This document shows, one piece after another, positions 26,427-33,927 of a stretch of 64,000 bases of DNA. Every line of letters starts with the position of its first letter. The stretch's first letter is position 1. Position numbers and translations under genes: made by a program. Source of the DNA: Oscillibacter hominis (GTDB taxonomy: Bacteria; Bacillota; Clostridia; Oscillospirales; Oscillospiraceae); assembly GCF_014334055.1 (NCBI RefSeq), contig NZ_CP060490.1, positions 1,240,001-1,304,000 of the forward strand. The letters are read 5' to 3'. A model generated the notes under the pieces. That model was not told the DNA's origin and ran no database searches. It was given only the letters and a program-made list of their open reading frames with translations.

Positions 26427-26819
26427 TTAGTCGATCTCTTTTTCCTTCTTTTTGTCGAAATATTTTTCGACCCGGTCCAAAACGTCGGGAACCATCTCCA
26501 CAATTCGGTCCACCGTGCCCACCGGAGGAACCGCCACAGGCAGCACGCGGGTGGTTCCATCTTTAATGACCAGGAAGGCCACCGGGTCGATTTTGACGCC
26601 CGCGCCGCTGCCGCCGCCGAAGTTTTCCTTGGGCTGGCTCTTGCCATAGTCTCCGCCGCCGCTGCCAAAGCCAAAGGTCACCTTGGAAATGGGGATCAGC
26701 GTCACGCCGTCGGGCGTGGAGATGGGCTCGCCTACGATGGTATTGGTGTCCACCATCTGGCTCACTTTCTCCATGGTGGAGTTCATCAGGTCGCTCAAAG
26801 GACTTTTTTTCTCATCCAT
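26427..26819 (-). CDS. ytfJ: GerW/YtfJ-family sporulation protein
   Basis: A 130-residue GerW/YtfJ protein, needed in Bacillus for proper spore germination. Family marks are VDTNTIVGEPISTPDGVTLIPISKVTFGFGSGGGDYG and a glycine-rich middle followed by GAGVKIDPVAFLVI. The start ATG follows AAGGATG. It lies between a DUF2953 gene and dacF; the DUF2953-ytfJ pair is common in sporulating Firmicutes. Role in spores is known from the family; localisation here is inferred. Confidence 0.92.
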   Translation of the reverse strand: MDEKKSPLSDLMNSTMEKVSQMVDTNTIVGEPISTPDGVTLIPISKVTFGFGSGGGDYGKSQPKENFGGGSGAGVKIDPVAFLVIKDGTTRVLPVAVPPVGTVDRIVEMVPDVLDRVEKYFDKKKEKEID

Positions 26820-26835
26820 TTTAGTCGCATCCTTT

Positions 26836-27477
26836 CTATGCCGCTTGTTCTATTTTATCCGATTTGTGTGTCTTTTTAAAATGCAAAAACCACTTCAGGG
26901 CCGGAAGCCCGGCGCCAAGCCCGATCAAAAATACGTCTCCCAACAGGATGGACACGCCGACCCTTCCACGAATTACCGTCTTTGCGCTGTCAAAATCAAG
27001 CCCCAGGTGTATCCGCGGGTCCGGGATCACCAGCAGCTGCTCCAGCCAGGGCATCACCGCCCACATCCCGGCGTTGGCGTAGCCGTAGATCTGGGCCAGG
27101 TTGGCCGGGTCCTCCGCGGCGCCCAGGGTGATGGAGAGTGTCAGGGGATGGATCCGTACGCTGCGCCTGGTACGGCGCAGTGTGCGCTGCAAAACCGGCT
27201 TAAAATAGGCTGCGGCCTCCTTCAGCTCTGAGAGCGTGGGCTTTGGCAGCTTGCCGGCCAGCCGTTCCACATCTTTTGCCGTAACCTCTTTTTTCTCCTT
27301 GGGCTTTTTTTGCTTTTTCTCTTTTTTCGGCTGGGCCGGGTCTATGTGAATCCGGATGAGGCCCACCTGGATATCCAGTGTCACCCGCTCTTCAAATGCT
27401 ATGGTGACGCCGATACGGATCAGGCAGATCAACAGGAACAGCGCCAGCAGCCCGCCTAAGATGTAAATCCAGATCAA
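26836..27477 (-). CDS. DUF2953 domain-containing protein
   Basis: A 213-residue protein with one N-terminal transmembrane helix (WIYILGGLLALFLLICLIRIGV), a lysine-rich cytoplasmic-side stretch (KKEKKQKKPKEKK) and a DUF2953 C-terminal region (ITLGAAEDPANLAQIYGYANA). In Bacillus the homologue (YtfI) is in the same operon as ytfJ and is associated with sporulation, but no activity is known. Translation starts at TTG (27477), placed by GGAGGTGAC a few bases before it; no nearby ATG fits. Confidence 0.82.
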   Translation of the reverse strand: MIWIYILGGLLALFLLICLIRIGVTIAFEERVTLDIQVGLIRIHIDPAQPKKEKKQKKPKEKKEVTAKDVERLAGKLPKPTLSELKEAAAYFKPVLQRTLRRTRRSVRIHPLTLSITLGAAEDPANLAQIYGYANAGMWAVMPWLEQLLVIPDPRIHLGLDFDSAKTVIRGRVGVSILLGDVFLIGLGAGLPALKWFLHFKKTHKSDKIEQAA

Positions 27478-27493
27478 GCGGTCACCTCCACAA

Positions 27494-28078
27494 TTACTCC
27501 TCCTGCTCCGGATCGACCACCGCTCCGGTCTCGGAAAGACGCATCTGCCCCTCCATGGACAGTCCCGGCATTTCAGGCAGCTCCTCCAGGGAATTGAGAT
27601 GGAACACCCTCAGGAAGTTTTTTGTCGTGCGGTAGAGGTGAGGCCGGCCGGGGACCTGCAGCCTGCCGCACTCCTCAATCAGTTTGCGCTCCAGCAAGAG
27701 GCCAATGGTATAGGAGCTGTCCACACCGCGGATTTGATCCACATAGGCCCGGGTGGTGGGCTGATAGTAGGCGATGATGGTCAAAACCTCCAGCGCGGGC
27801 TGGCTCAGCTTGGCGGGTTTTCGGATTTCAAAGGCTTTGCGGATCAGATCCGCGTAGTCCGGGGCCGAACAGAGCTGATAACTGTCCTCCAGGCGCAGCA
27901 TGCGAATCCCCCTGCGCTCAAAGGCATAGTAATCCCCCAACTTTTGCAGAACCATCTCCACCGTGGGGCGGTCCATCTCCAACGCCAGACAGATCCGGTC
28001 AATGTGGACCGGTTCTCCCGACGCAAATAGGATGCCCTCAATGGCGGATTCTATCTCTTTCATTTCCATGTTTTTCAT
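27494..28078 (-). CDS. scpB: Segregation and condensation protein B
   Basis: A 194-residue ScpB, the winged-helix dimeric subunit of the SMC-ScpA-ScpB condensin. It starts MKNMEMKEIESAIEGILFASGEPV and has LTIIAYYQPTTRAYVDQIRGVDSS, the conserved ScpB core. The ATG at 28078 overlaps the scpA stop (ATGA); a second in-frame ATG at 28069 is better spaced from GAGG and may be the true start. Partner of the adjacent ScpA; smc is not in the window. Confidence 0.94.
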   Translation of the reverse strand: MKNMEMKEIESAIEGILFASGEPVHIDRICLALEMDRPTVEMVLQKLGDYYAFERRGIRMLRLEDSYQLCSAPDYADLIRKAFEIRKPAKLSQPALEVLTIIAYYQPTTRAYVDQIRGVDSSYTIGLLLERKLIEECGRLQVPGRPHLYRTTKNFLRVFHLNSLEELPEMPGLSMEGQMRLSETGAVVDPEQEE

Positions 28079-28869
28079 CCTCTTCCATCCTGCGCGGCCA
28101 GATCGTCCTTCTCCGGTACGACGGTGCAGTCCTGCTCAGAGCCGGCCAGCCGGATCACCTTTGAGCGGCACAGCTCCAGCACCGCCAAAAAGGTGGCCAC
28201 CACTTCACTTCTGCTCTTGTTCCCGCGAAACAGCAGCAAAAACCGGGTAACACCGCTCATCTTCAGCCGGTTCAGAATCTCCCTGGCCTTGGATTCCACG
28301 GGATAGGGCTCATGGCGCACAATCGAACTGAACGCCGCAGCGGGCAGAGGCGCATTTCGCTCCGAGCGGTTCAAAATCTCCTGCATGGCAAGGACCAGGT
28401 CCGCCTGCTCCTGAGCGTACTCATAGATTTTCCCCCGCTCCACAGGTTCCGGATTCCGGGTCAGAATGTTTCGTCCAAATTCCCCCATGGGCCCAAGGCG
28501 CTCCGCAACCGCCTTCACCTTCAGGTAGTTGTCGTTGCGCTGGCGTTCTTCCAGGGATTTGATCAGCGCATCCATCTCACTCTGGGCCTCCTCGTCCTCG
28601 ATGGAGAGCAGCATCCGGGTCTTGATGAACATCAGATGGGACGCCATGGTGACAAATTCGCTGGCCACCTCCAGATCCATACTCTGCCGCGCCTCCAGGT
28701 ACGCCAAGTACTGATCCAGGATCAGGGAGATGGAGATGTCCTGTATCTCAATTTTATTTTTGCCCAATAAGTAGAGGATCAAGTCCAGCGGGCCTTCAAA
28801 ATCCTGCATGGATTCCTCGCTTTTTGCCCGCACGATTTTTTCCAGCTTATAAATCGGATTATCCAACAC
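28075..28869 (-). CDS. scpA: Segregation and condensation protein A
   Basis: A 264-residue kleisin linking SMC heads. The core motif DFEGPLDLILYLLGKNKIEI lies after an N-terminal extension typical of Oscillospiraceae ScpA (MLDNPIYKLEKIVRAKSEES). The middle has EVASEFVTMASHLMFIKTRMLL and the C-terminus a winged helix. Translation appears to begin at GTG (28869) behind GAGGTGA, and no ATG gives the family N-terminus. It is directly upstream of scpB and 6 bp after the site-2 protease gene. Confidence 0.93.
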   Translation of the reverse strand: MLDNPIYKLEKIVRAKSEESMQDFEGPLDLILYLLGKNKIEIQDISISLILDQYLAYLEARQSMDLEVASEFVTMASHLMFIKTRMLLSIEDEEAQSEMDALIKSLEERQRNDNYLKVKAVAERLGPMGEFGRNILTRNPEPVERGKIYEYAQEQADLVLAMQEILNRSERNAPLPAAAFSSIVRHEPYPVESKAREILNRLKMSGVTRFLLLFRGNKSRSEVVATFLAVLELCRSKVIRLAGSEQDCTVVPEKDDLAAQDGRG

Positions 28870-28875
28870 GTCACC

Positions 28876-29529
28876 TCAGAAGAGCAGTCTCACAAAGAGC
28901 TGGTAGACTGAAAAAATCGCATTTGAAATCAGGCCCCCGCCGATGTTGGTAAAGGATAGCAGGATCAGCACCAGCATCCCATAGCGCTCATACCGCATCA
29001 GGGTAAAATAGGCCTGGTCCGGCAGCAGCGCGCCCAACACCTTGGAGCCATCCAGGGGCGGAATGGGAATCAGGTTGAAGATCCCCAGGCCAATGGACAA
29101 AACCGCCGTGCTCATCAGGAATTCGAACAGCGTGTCCCAAAGCCCGGAATAGGGTGCGCAGTAATAGATGGCACTGGCGCCAAGCATCAGGGAAAACGCC
29201 AGCGCAAAATTGGACACCGGTCCCGCCAGAGCTGTGATGGCCATTCCCTGCTTTGGCTTTCGAAAATAGCGGGGGTCCACCGGCACCGCCTTTGCCCAGC
29301 CAAAACCGCAGACGAACATCATCAGCAATCCAAACCAATCGATGTGGCGCAGCGGGTTCAGGGAAAGCCGGTGCATGGACTTGGCCGTGGGGTCGCCAAG
29401 GGCATAGGCGGCCAGGCCGTGGCACGTCTCATGGACGGTGAGGCAGAGGAAAATGGAGACAATACGCAGCAAAATCTCCTGTAAACTACCCAAATCAATG
29501 GATTGGATCAAATTTTCGATATAGTGCAA
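28876..29529 (-). CDS. Site-2 protease family (M50) membrane metalloprotease
   Basis: A 217-residue membrane protease with the zinc motif HETCH (residues 33-37) in a membrane segment and the second conserved site NLIPIPPLDGSK. Several hydrophobic helices follow (MTALAGPVSNFALAFSLMLG, LVLILLSFTNIGG). Its substrate is unknown; M50 enzymes cleave membrane-bound regulators or leaders. Translation starts at TTG (29529), 9 bp after AAGGAG; an upstream TTG is too close to any ribosome site. It is first in the operon leading to scpAB, with a clean promoter upstream. Confidence 0.88.
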   Translation of the reverse strand: MHYIENLIQSIDLGSLQEILLRIVSIFLCLTVHETCHGLAAYALGDPTAKSMHRLSLNPLRHIDWFGLLMMFVCGFGWAKAVPVDPRYFRKPKQGMAITALAGPVSNFALAFSLMLGASAIYYCAPYSGLWDTLFEFLMSTAVLSIGLGIFNLIPIPPLDGSKVLGALLPDQAYFTLMRYERYGMLVLILLSFTNIGGGLISNAIFSVYQLFVRLLF

Positions 29530-29576
29530 CCGGCACAGCTCCTTCAAAGGTTAAAATTACCCAAATTATAAAAATC

Positions 29577-29605
29577 AGTATAGCAGAAAAAGTACCCTCT
29601 GACAA
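29577..29605 (-). promoter_or_regulatory. Sigma-A-type promoter for the site-2 protease-scpAB operon
   Basis: Minus strand: -35 TTGTCA (29600-29605), 17 bp spacer, -10 TATACT (29577-29582), with a 48-bp leader to the TTG start. Confidence 0.85.
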
Positions 29606-29819
29606 GATAAAAGAGCCTTTCCGATGCCTTCCTGTGGCCCCAGCTTGACCTCCCCCGCAGATCACAGCAGAAATCTTATCCAGTGGGATTTCCTCTCACC
29701 CTACTTTTCATCTTTTTCTATCGGAAGATGACCGGCATTCTCCAGGGAAGGGCAGGCGTCCGCCGCAGACCGCCTGCCGGCTTTGATGGGCGGTTTGCAA
29801 GGAATCACGCAAAAATAGA
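29606..29819. other. Intergenic region without a recognisable gene
   Basis: This 214 bp between the protease promoter and the tsf terminator shows no open reading frame with a ribosome site, no RNA-gene signature and no repeat that I can support. Confidence 0.6.
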
Positions 29820-29848
29820 AAGAGGGAGCCTGAATCAGGCTCCCTCTT
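29820..29848 (-). terminator. Intrinsic terminator after tsf
   Basis: Perfect 14-bp arms (AAGAGGGAGCCTGA at 29820-29833, complement at 29835-29848) with a very small loop, then TTTCTATTTTT on the minus strand. It lies 14 bp past the tsf stop. Confidence 0.92.
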
Positions 29849-29862
29849 AAATTTCTTTCTTC

Positions 29863-30774
29863 TTACTTTACCAGAGAAGCGATCTCAGCGGCAAAGTTCT
29901 CTTCCTTCTTCTCGATGCCCTCGCCGGTTTCAAAGCGGACCGCATCCTTGAAGGTTACGCTGCCGCCCAGGGCCTTGGAGGCAGACGCCATATACTTCTC
30001 TACGCTGGTGGTGTTGTCCTTGACGAACTCCTGCTGCAGCAGGCAGTTTTCCGCGTAGAACTTGTTCAGCTTGCCCATGACGATCTTCTCTCTGACCTGC
30101 TCAGGCTTGGAAGCCATCTTGGGGTCATTCTCCATCTGGACCATCATGATCTTCTTCTCCTCATCCAGGATATCCTGGGTGACCTGGGACTTGTCCCAGA
30201 AACGGGGATTCAGCGCGGCGACCTGCATGGCGACGTCCTTGCCGATCTCGGTGGCGTCAATGCCGCCCTCCACGCTCAGATTCACCAGCACGCCGATCTT
30301 GCCGCCGGCATGGACATAGGGGACAGAGACGCCGTCGGCATAGCGGGCAAAGCGGCGGACCTTGATGTTCTCGCCGATCACAAGCACCATCTCCTGCTGC
30401 TGCTGGGTAACGGTCAGATCGGTGCCCTCATATTTGCACTCCATCAGAGCGTCCAGATCAGCGGGGTTCTGCTTGGCCACAGTGGCGGCCACGCCCTTGA
30501 CAAACTCCACGAACTTTTCATTCTTGGCCACAAAGTCGGTCTCGGCGTTGACCTCGACCATCACGCCGACACCATCGACCACAGTGGCATAGGACATACC
30601 CTCGGCAGCAATGCGGCCGGCCTTCTTGGCAGAGGCGGCCATACCCTTTTCACGCAGCCATTCAACTGCCTTTTCAATATCACCCTCGGAAGCAGTCAGG
30701 GCCTTTTTGCAGTCCATCATGCCGACGCCGGTCATCTCACGCAGGTTCTTTACATCTGCAGCGGTAAAAGCCAT
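29863..30774 (-). CDS. tsf: Translation elongation factor Ts
   Basis: A 303-residue nucleotide exchange factor for EF-Tu. It starts MAFTAADVKNLREMTGVGMMDCKKAL, the N-terminal UBA-like module, and contains VEVNAETDFVAKNEKF, the EF-Tu-contact signature, with two dimerisation-like core repeats behind it. ATG at 30774 is 8 bp after GGAGG; the five extra upstream codons in frame are rejected. It is 46 bp downstream of rpsB and is followed by a strong terminator, the standard rpsB-tsf operon. Confidence 0.97.
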   Translation of the reverse strand: MAFTAADVKNLREMTGVGMMDCKKALTASEGDIEKAVEWLREKGMAASAKKAGRIAAEGMSYATVVDGVGVMVEVNAETDFVAKNEKFVEFVKGVAATVAKQNPADLDALMECKYEGTDLTVTQQQQEMVLVIGENIKVRRFARYADGVSVPYVHAGGKIGVLVNLSVEGGIDATEIGKDVAMQVAALNPRFWDKSQVTQDILDEEKKIMMVQMENDPKMASKPEQVREKIVMGKLNKFYAENCLLQQEFVKDNTTSVEKYMASASKALGGSVTFKDAVRFETGEGIEKKEENFAAEIASLVK

Positions 30775-30820
30775 CTTGTATTCCTCCAAAATTTAGTGTA
30801 ACAGGGAATCCCTGATAATC

Positions 30821-31543
30821 TTACTCAGCCTTTTCGGCGGCAGCCTCAGCGGTCTCCTCGCCCTGCTTGCCCTCGACCACGGCATTGGCCATGACGGAGG
30901 CGATCAGTTTGATGGCGCGGATGGCGTCGTCGTTGCCGGGGATCACATAGTCGATTTCATCGGGATCGCAGTTGGTATCCGCAATGGCCACGACGGGAAT
31001 GCCCAGCTTGTGGGCCTCGGCGATGGCGTTGCGCTCCTTGCGGGTGTCCACGATGAACAGAGCGCCAGGCAGCTTCTTCATCTCCTTGACACCGCCCAGG
31101 TACTTCTCCAACTTCTCGATCTCACCCAGATGCTTCATGACCTCTTTCTTGGGCAGCATGTCAAAGGTGCCGTCCTCCTGCATGGTCTTGAGCTGATTGA
31201 GGCGGTCCACACGGGTGCGCATGGTCTTGAAGTTGGTCATCATGCCGCCCAGCCAACGGGCGTTGACATAGAACTGGCCGCAGCGGGTGGCCTCTTCGCG
31301 GATGGCTTCCTGAGCCTGCTTCTTGGTACCGACGAACAGCAGCGTGTCGCCGTTTTCGGAGAGCTGGCGGACAAAGTTATAGGCCTCCTCCAGCTTCTTC
31401 ACGGTCTTCTGCAGGTCAACGATATAGATTCCGTTGCGCTCCGTGTAGATATAGGGAGCCATCTTGGGGTTCCAGCGGCGGGTCTGATGACCGAAGTGGA
31501 CGCCTGCTTCCAGCAGGGCTTTCATGGATACGACGTTTGCCAT
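30821..31543 (-). CDS. rpsB: 30S ribosomal protein S2
   Basis: A 240-residue S2 protein of the small ribosomal subunit. It begins [28 protein letters not shown] and has the signature regions [18 protein letters not shown] and [25 protein letters not shown]. The acidic alanine-rich tail ([13 protein letters not shown]) is variable in the family. The start follows TGGAGGA. A promoter is at 31651-31679, and the ~100-nt leader includes a TGCCAA/TTGGCA hairpin at about 31597-31613 that might allow autoregulation, though I cannot show this. Confidence 0.97.
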   Translation of the reverse strand: MANVVSMKALLEAGVHFGHQTRRWNPKMAPYIYTERNGIYIVDLQKTVKKLEEAYNFVRQLSENGDTLLFVGTKKQAQEAIREEATRCGQFYVNARWLGGMMTNFKTMRTRVDRLNQLKTMQEDGTFDMLPKKEVMKHLGEIEKLEKYLGGVKEMKKLPGALFIVDTRKERNAIAEAHKLGIPVVAIADTNCDPDEIDYVIPGNDDAIRAIKLIASVMANAVVEGKQGEETAEAAAEKAE

Positions 31544-31650
31544 TTGAGTGTTCCTCCAATATCAATTTAGTTTTACCTCCAGCTCTTCATCCCCCCTGCC
31601 AACCAATTTGGCACAGACAGGGAGTCAGAGACTGTGCGGAATGCTGAAAT

Positions 31651-31679
31651 ATAATACCATAGTATGCCCGGATTTGCAA
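31651..31679 (-). promoter_or_regulatory. Sigma-A-type promoter for rpsB-tsf
   Basis: Minus strand: -35 TTGCAA (31674-31679), 17 bp spacer, -10 TATTAT (31651-31656); leader of about 100 nt before rpsB. Confidence 0.85.
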
Positions 31680-31703
31680 GGACTTTTTCATAAAATACCC
31701 AGA

Positions 31704-31750
31704 AAAAAGCTCAGAAAACCGGGGAAATCCACCGGCTTTCCGAGCTTTTT
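31704..31750 (-). terminator. Intrinsic terminator after ymxH
   Basis: A long imperfect hairpin: outer arms AAAAAGCTC (31704-31712) and GAGCTTTTT (31742-31750), with inner pairing of ACCGG and CCGG. T-runs flank it on both strands. It starts 2 bp from the ymxH stop. Confidence 0.85.
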
Positions 31751-31751
31751 G

Positions 31752-32036
31752 TCAAAAACGCCTTCTCCTTTTCCGCTCCATGGCAGGATCGCGGCGCTGG
31801 AAGGGTTTGTCGATCAGGATGATGTCGTCCCCTATCCTCTGGATGCAGTCCCAGGGGATGTAGTACTCCTCTCCCCTTCCGAACAGTCCGAAGAACCGGC
31901 AGGGCCCGTAGACCACAATCGCCACCACCTGTCCCTCCGGCACCTTGACATCCACGTCCGCCACACAGCCAAGACGGCAGCCGTCACAGATATTGATGAC
32001 TTCTTTGCACCGCAAATCACGAATCCTGCACTGCAT
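31752..32036 (-). CDS. ymxH: YlmC/YmxH-family sporulation protein (PRC-barrel)
   Basis: A 94-residue protein of the YlmC/YmxH family, PRC-barrel fold. The signature MQCRIRDLRCKEVINICDGCRLGCVADVDV has four cysteines in the first 25 residues, and VYGPCRFFGLFGRGEEYYIPWDCIQRIGDDIILI completes the barrel. The family is linked to sporulation by distribution and regulation; biochemical function is unknown. ATG is behind GAGGTGAG. It is divergent from sigG, with 116 bp between starts. Confidence 0.9.
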   Translation of the reverse strand: MQCRIRDLRCKEVINICDGCRLGCVADVDVKVPEGQVVAIVVYGPCRFFGLFGRGEEYYIPWDCIQRIGDDIILIDKPFQRRDPAMERKRRRRF

Positions 32037-32087
32037 CTACTCTCACCTCAGTTCTGATCTTATGCGCGGACGCGGATGTCCTATGCC

Positions 32088-32117
32088 GTATAATTCCGCA
32101 GCTCCAAGGCAATACTG
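32088..32117 (+). promoter_or_regulatory. Sigma-F/G-like promoter for sigG
   Basis: Plus strand: -35-like GTATA (32088-32092; fits GYWTA), 15 bp spacer, -10 GGCAATACTG (32108-32117), which matches the sigma-F consensus GGnnAnAnTR at every fixed position. It is 36 bp upstream of sigG, as expected if sigma-F drives sigG in the forespore. The consensus is remembered from Bacillus; the match is by eye. Confidence 0.6.
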
Positions 32118-32152
32118 AAGCGTACAGTTTAGAGATTGCGGGAGGCGCTTGG

Positions 32153-32923
32153 ATGCAGGGTAAAGTCGAAATCTGCGGCGTCAACACTTCCAAGCTGAAG
32201 GTGTTGAAAAACGAGGAGACCATGGAGCTTTTACGGCGTACCAAGCAGGGGGACAAAGCCGCCCGGGAGGAGTTGATCGCAGGCAACCTCCGCCTCGTCC
32301 TGTCCGTGATCCAGAAGTTTTTGAGCCGGGGCGAAAATGTGGACGATCTGTTCCAGGTGGGGTGTGTGGGGCTCATCAAGGCCATCGACAATTTCGATAT
32401 CACGCAGCCCGTCCGCTTCTCCACGTACGGCGTGCCCATGATCATCGGGGAAATCCGCCGCTACCTCAGGGACAACAGCGCCATCCGGGTGTCGCGCAGC
32501 ATGCGGGACACCGCTTACCGGGTCCTTCAGGCAAAGGACAAGCTGATTGCACAAACGCAGAAAGAGCCCACTGTGGAGCAGATCGCCAAAGAGTTGGGCA
32601 TCCCGCGGGAAGAGGTGATCTTTGCCATGGACGCCATCGTGGACCCGGTCTCCCTCTATGAGCCCATCTACTCCGACGGCGGGGACACCATCTGCGTCAT
32701 GGACCAGGTCAGCGACACCCGGAACACGGACGATTCCTGGATCGAACAGATCGCTCTGAAAGAGGCCATGAAGCAGTTGGGTGAGCGGGAAAAGCACATC
32801 CTCTCCCTCCGCTTTTACGAGGGGAAAACCCAGATGGAGGTCTCCAGCGAGGTGGGCATCTCCCAGGCCCAGGTCTCCAGGCTGGAGAAAAACGCCATCA
32901 ACACCATCAAAAAAAGCCTTTGA
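32153..32923 (+). CDS. sigG: RNA polymerase sporulation sigma factor SigG
   Basis: A 256-residue late forespore sigma factor. The N-terminal VEICGVNTSKLKVL is specific for sigma-G (binding of anti-sigma factors). Region 2 includes GDKAAREELIAGNLRLVLSV and DLFQVGCVGLIKAIDNFD, with RFSTYGVPMIIGEIRRYLRD; region 4 ends with MEVSSEVGISQAQVSRLEK. Start ATG follows GGGAGG. It stands alone between ymxH and a terminator, without spoIIGA-sigE that precede it in Bacillus. Its promoter looks sigma-F-type. Confidence 0.96.
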   Translation: MQGKVEICGVNTSKLKVLKNEETMELLRRTKQGDKAAREELIAGNLRLVLSVIQKFLSRGENVDDLFQVGCVGLIKAIDNFDITQPVRFSTYGVPMIIGEIRRYLRDNSAIRVSRSMRDTAYRVLQAKDKLIAQTQKEPTVEQIAKELGIPREEVIFAMDAIVDPVSLYEPIYSDGGDTICVMDQVSDTRNTDDSWIEQIALKEAMKQLGEREKHILSLRFYEGKTQMEVSSEVGISQAQVSRLEKNAINTIKKSL

Positions 32924-32926
32924 AGC

Positions 32927-32959
32927 GGCCGGCCGGTTTTTTTACCGGCCGGCCTTTTT
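32927..32959 (+). terminator. Intrinsic terminator after sigG
   Basis: Perfect 11-bp arms (GGCCGGCCGGT at 32927-32937, complement at 32944-32954), loop of six T, then TTTTT. It begins 3 bp past the sigG stop. Confidence 0.93.
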
Positions 32960-32967
32960 CGATCCGA

Positions 32968-33828
32968 TTACGGCCGTTCCAGGTAGGCCATCATCTCGTC
33001 CATGCGACGCAGGGCGGTCTCCCTGCCGATCTCATAGAGCGCCTTCAGCTTCTCCGTGTCCCGCTCCACCCGGGATACCGCCACCGGGTCTTTCGGCCGG
33101 ATGACGAAGACCCTTCCCGCGCGTTCCAGCTGGTTGATCTTCACCTGGAGCTCATTGTAATGGACCGGCACCTGGTTCAGCCGCCAGAGCAGCATGGGGT
33201 AGTCCCGGTACATCCGCTCATAGGCCATTTTTGCGGCCCGCCGCACCGGCCTTTTCCGGTACCCCTTCTGCCGGGTCAGTACCAGGACGACTTTTTCGTA
33301 CCCCTCCTGAAGCGCCCATTCCACCGGGATGGGCATGGCAACGCCGCCATCCAGGCAGCGCTTTCCATCCACTTCCACGATTGGGGCCAGAAGCGGCAGG
33401 CTGGCAGAGGCGCGGGCGGCCAGCAGGATGTCCTCGCTGACTCCTTTCTCATGTATCACCATCTCCCCTGTCCGCACATCGGTGGAGACAGCCGCGAATC
33501 GCTGGGTGGACTGTTCAAACGCCTTCCGGTCCAGAGGCACCAGCGTGTCCGACACCTCGCCGAATAAAAAGTCGAAGTTGAAGACCGAATGCCTCCTGAC
33601 CAGGTTGCCCAGGCCCATATAGCGCTTGTCGTTGGCAAAGTCCAGGTTGATCTTTGCCGTGCGGCCGATCTGGCCGGACAGGTAGTTGATCCCGCACAGG
33701 GCTCCGGCGGAAACCCCAGCCACACAGGGGAAGACTACCCCTCGTTCCAGAAATACGTCCAGGACACCCGCGGTAAACTGGCAGCGCAGGGAGCCCCCCT
33801 CCAGAATCAATGCTGATTTCTCGTTCAA
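32968..33828 (-). CDS. Patatin-like phospholipase family protein
   Basis: A 286-residue cytosolic patatin-type acyl hydrolase. The oxyanion region is EGGSLRCQF (residues 10-18), the nucleophile elbow GVSAG puts the serine at S40, and the catalytic aspartate is D160 in CLDGGVAMP, giving the Ser-Asp dyad. No signal peptide. Substrates for bacterial members are poorly known. Translation begins at TTG (33828), supported by GGAGAG; no ATG upstream fits. Convergent with sigG and downstream of glnS, likely its own unit. Confidence 0.87.
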   Translation of the reverse strand: MNEKSALILEGGSLRCQFTAGVLDVFLERGVVFPCVAGVSAGALCGINYLSGQIGRTAKINLDFANDKRYMGLGNLVRRHSVFNFDFLFGEVSDTLVPLDRKAFEQSTQRFAAVSTDVRTGEMVIHEKGVSEDILLAARASASLPLLAPIVEVDGKRCLDGGVAMPIPVEWALQEGYEKVVLVLTRQKGYRKRPVRRAAKMAYERMYRDYPMLLWRLNQVPVHYNELQVKINQLERAGRVFVIRPKDPVAVSRVERDTEKLKALYEIGRETALRRMDEMMAYLERP

Positions 33829-33895
33829 ACAGGTCTCTCCTTTGTATGGACTGATCCTTATATTCCCTGAATTACAGCTGATTCTTACGAAACGT

Positions 33896-33923
33896 CAGGC
33901 AGGCGTGCATGCACGCCTGCCTG
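33896..33923 (-). terminator. 28-bp perfect palindrome after glnS (probable terminator)
   Basis: A perfect palindrome with no loop bases: left half CAGGCAGGCGTGCA (33896-33909), right half its complement (33910-33923). It lies 5 bp beyond the glnS stop. The downstream T-tract on the minus strand is poor (CGTTTCG), so termination is likely but not certain; a protein-binding palindrome is the alternative. Confidence 0.65.
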
Positions 33924-33927
33924 CATG

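Noticed and set aside
29606..29819. The empty 214 bp between tsf and the site-2 protease as a possible small RNA
   Set aside because: No strong hairpin, promoter-terminator pair or known RNA motif was found other than the flanking promoter and terminator.
31557..31650. The rpsB leader as a known ribosomal-protein autoregulatory RNA
   Set aside because: Only one 6-bp hairpin is visible; it does not match a structure I can name, so it is mentioned but not annotated.
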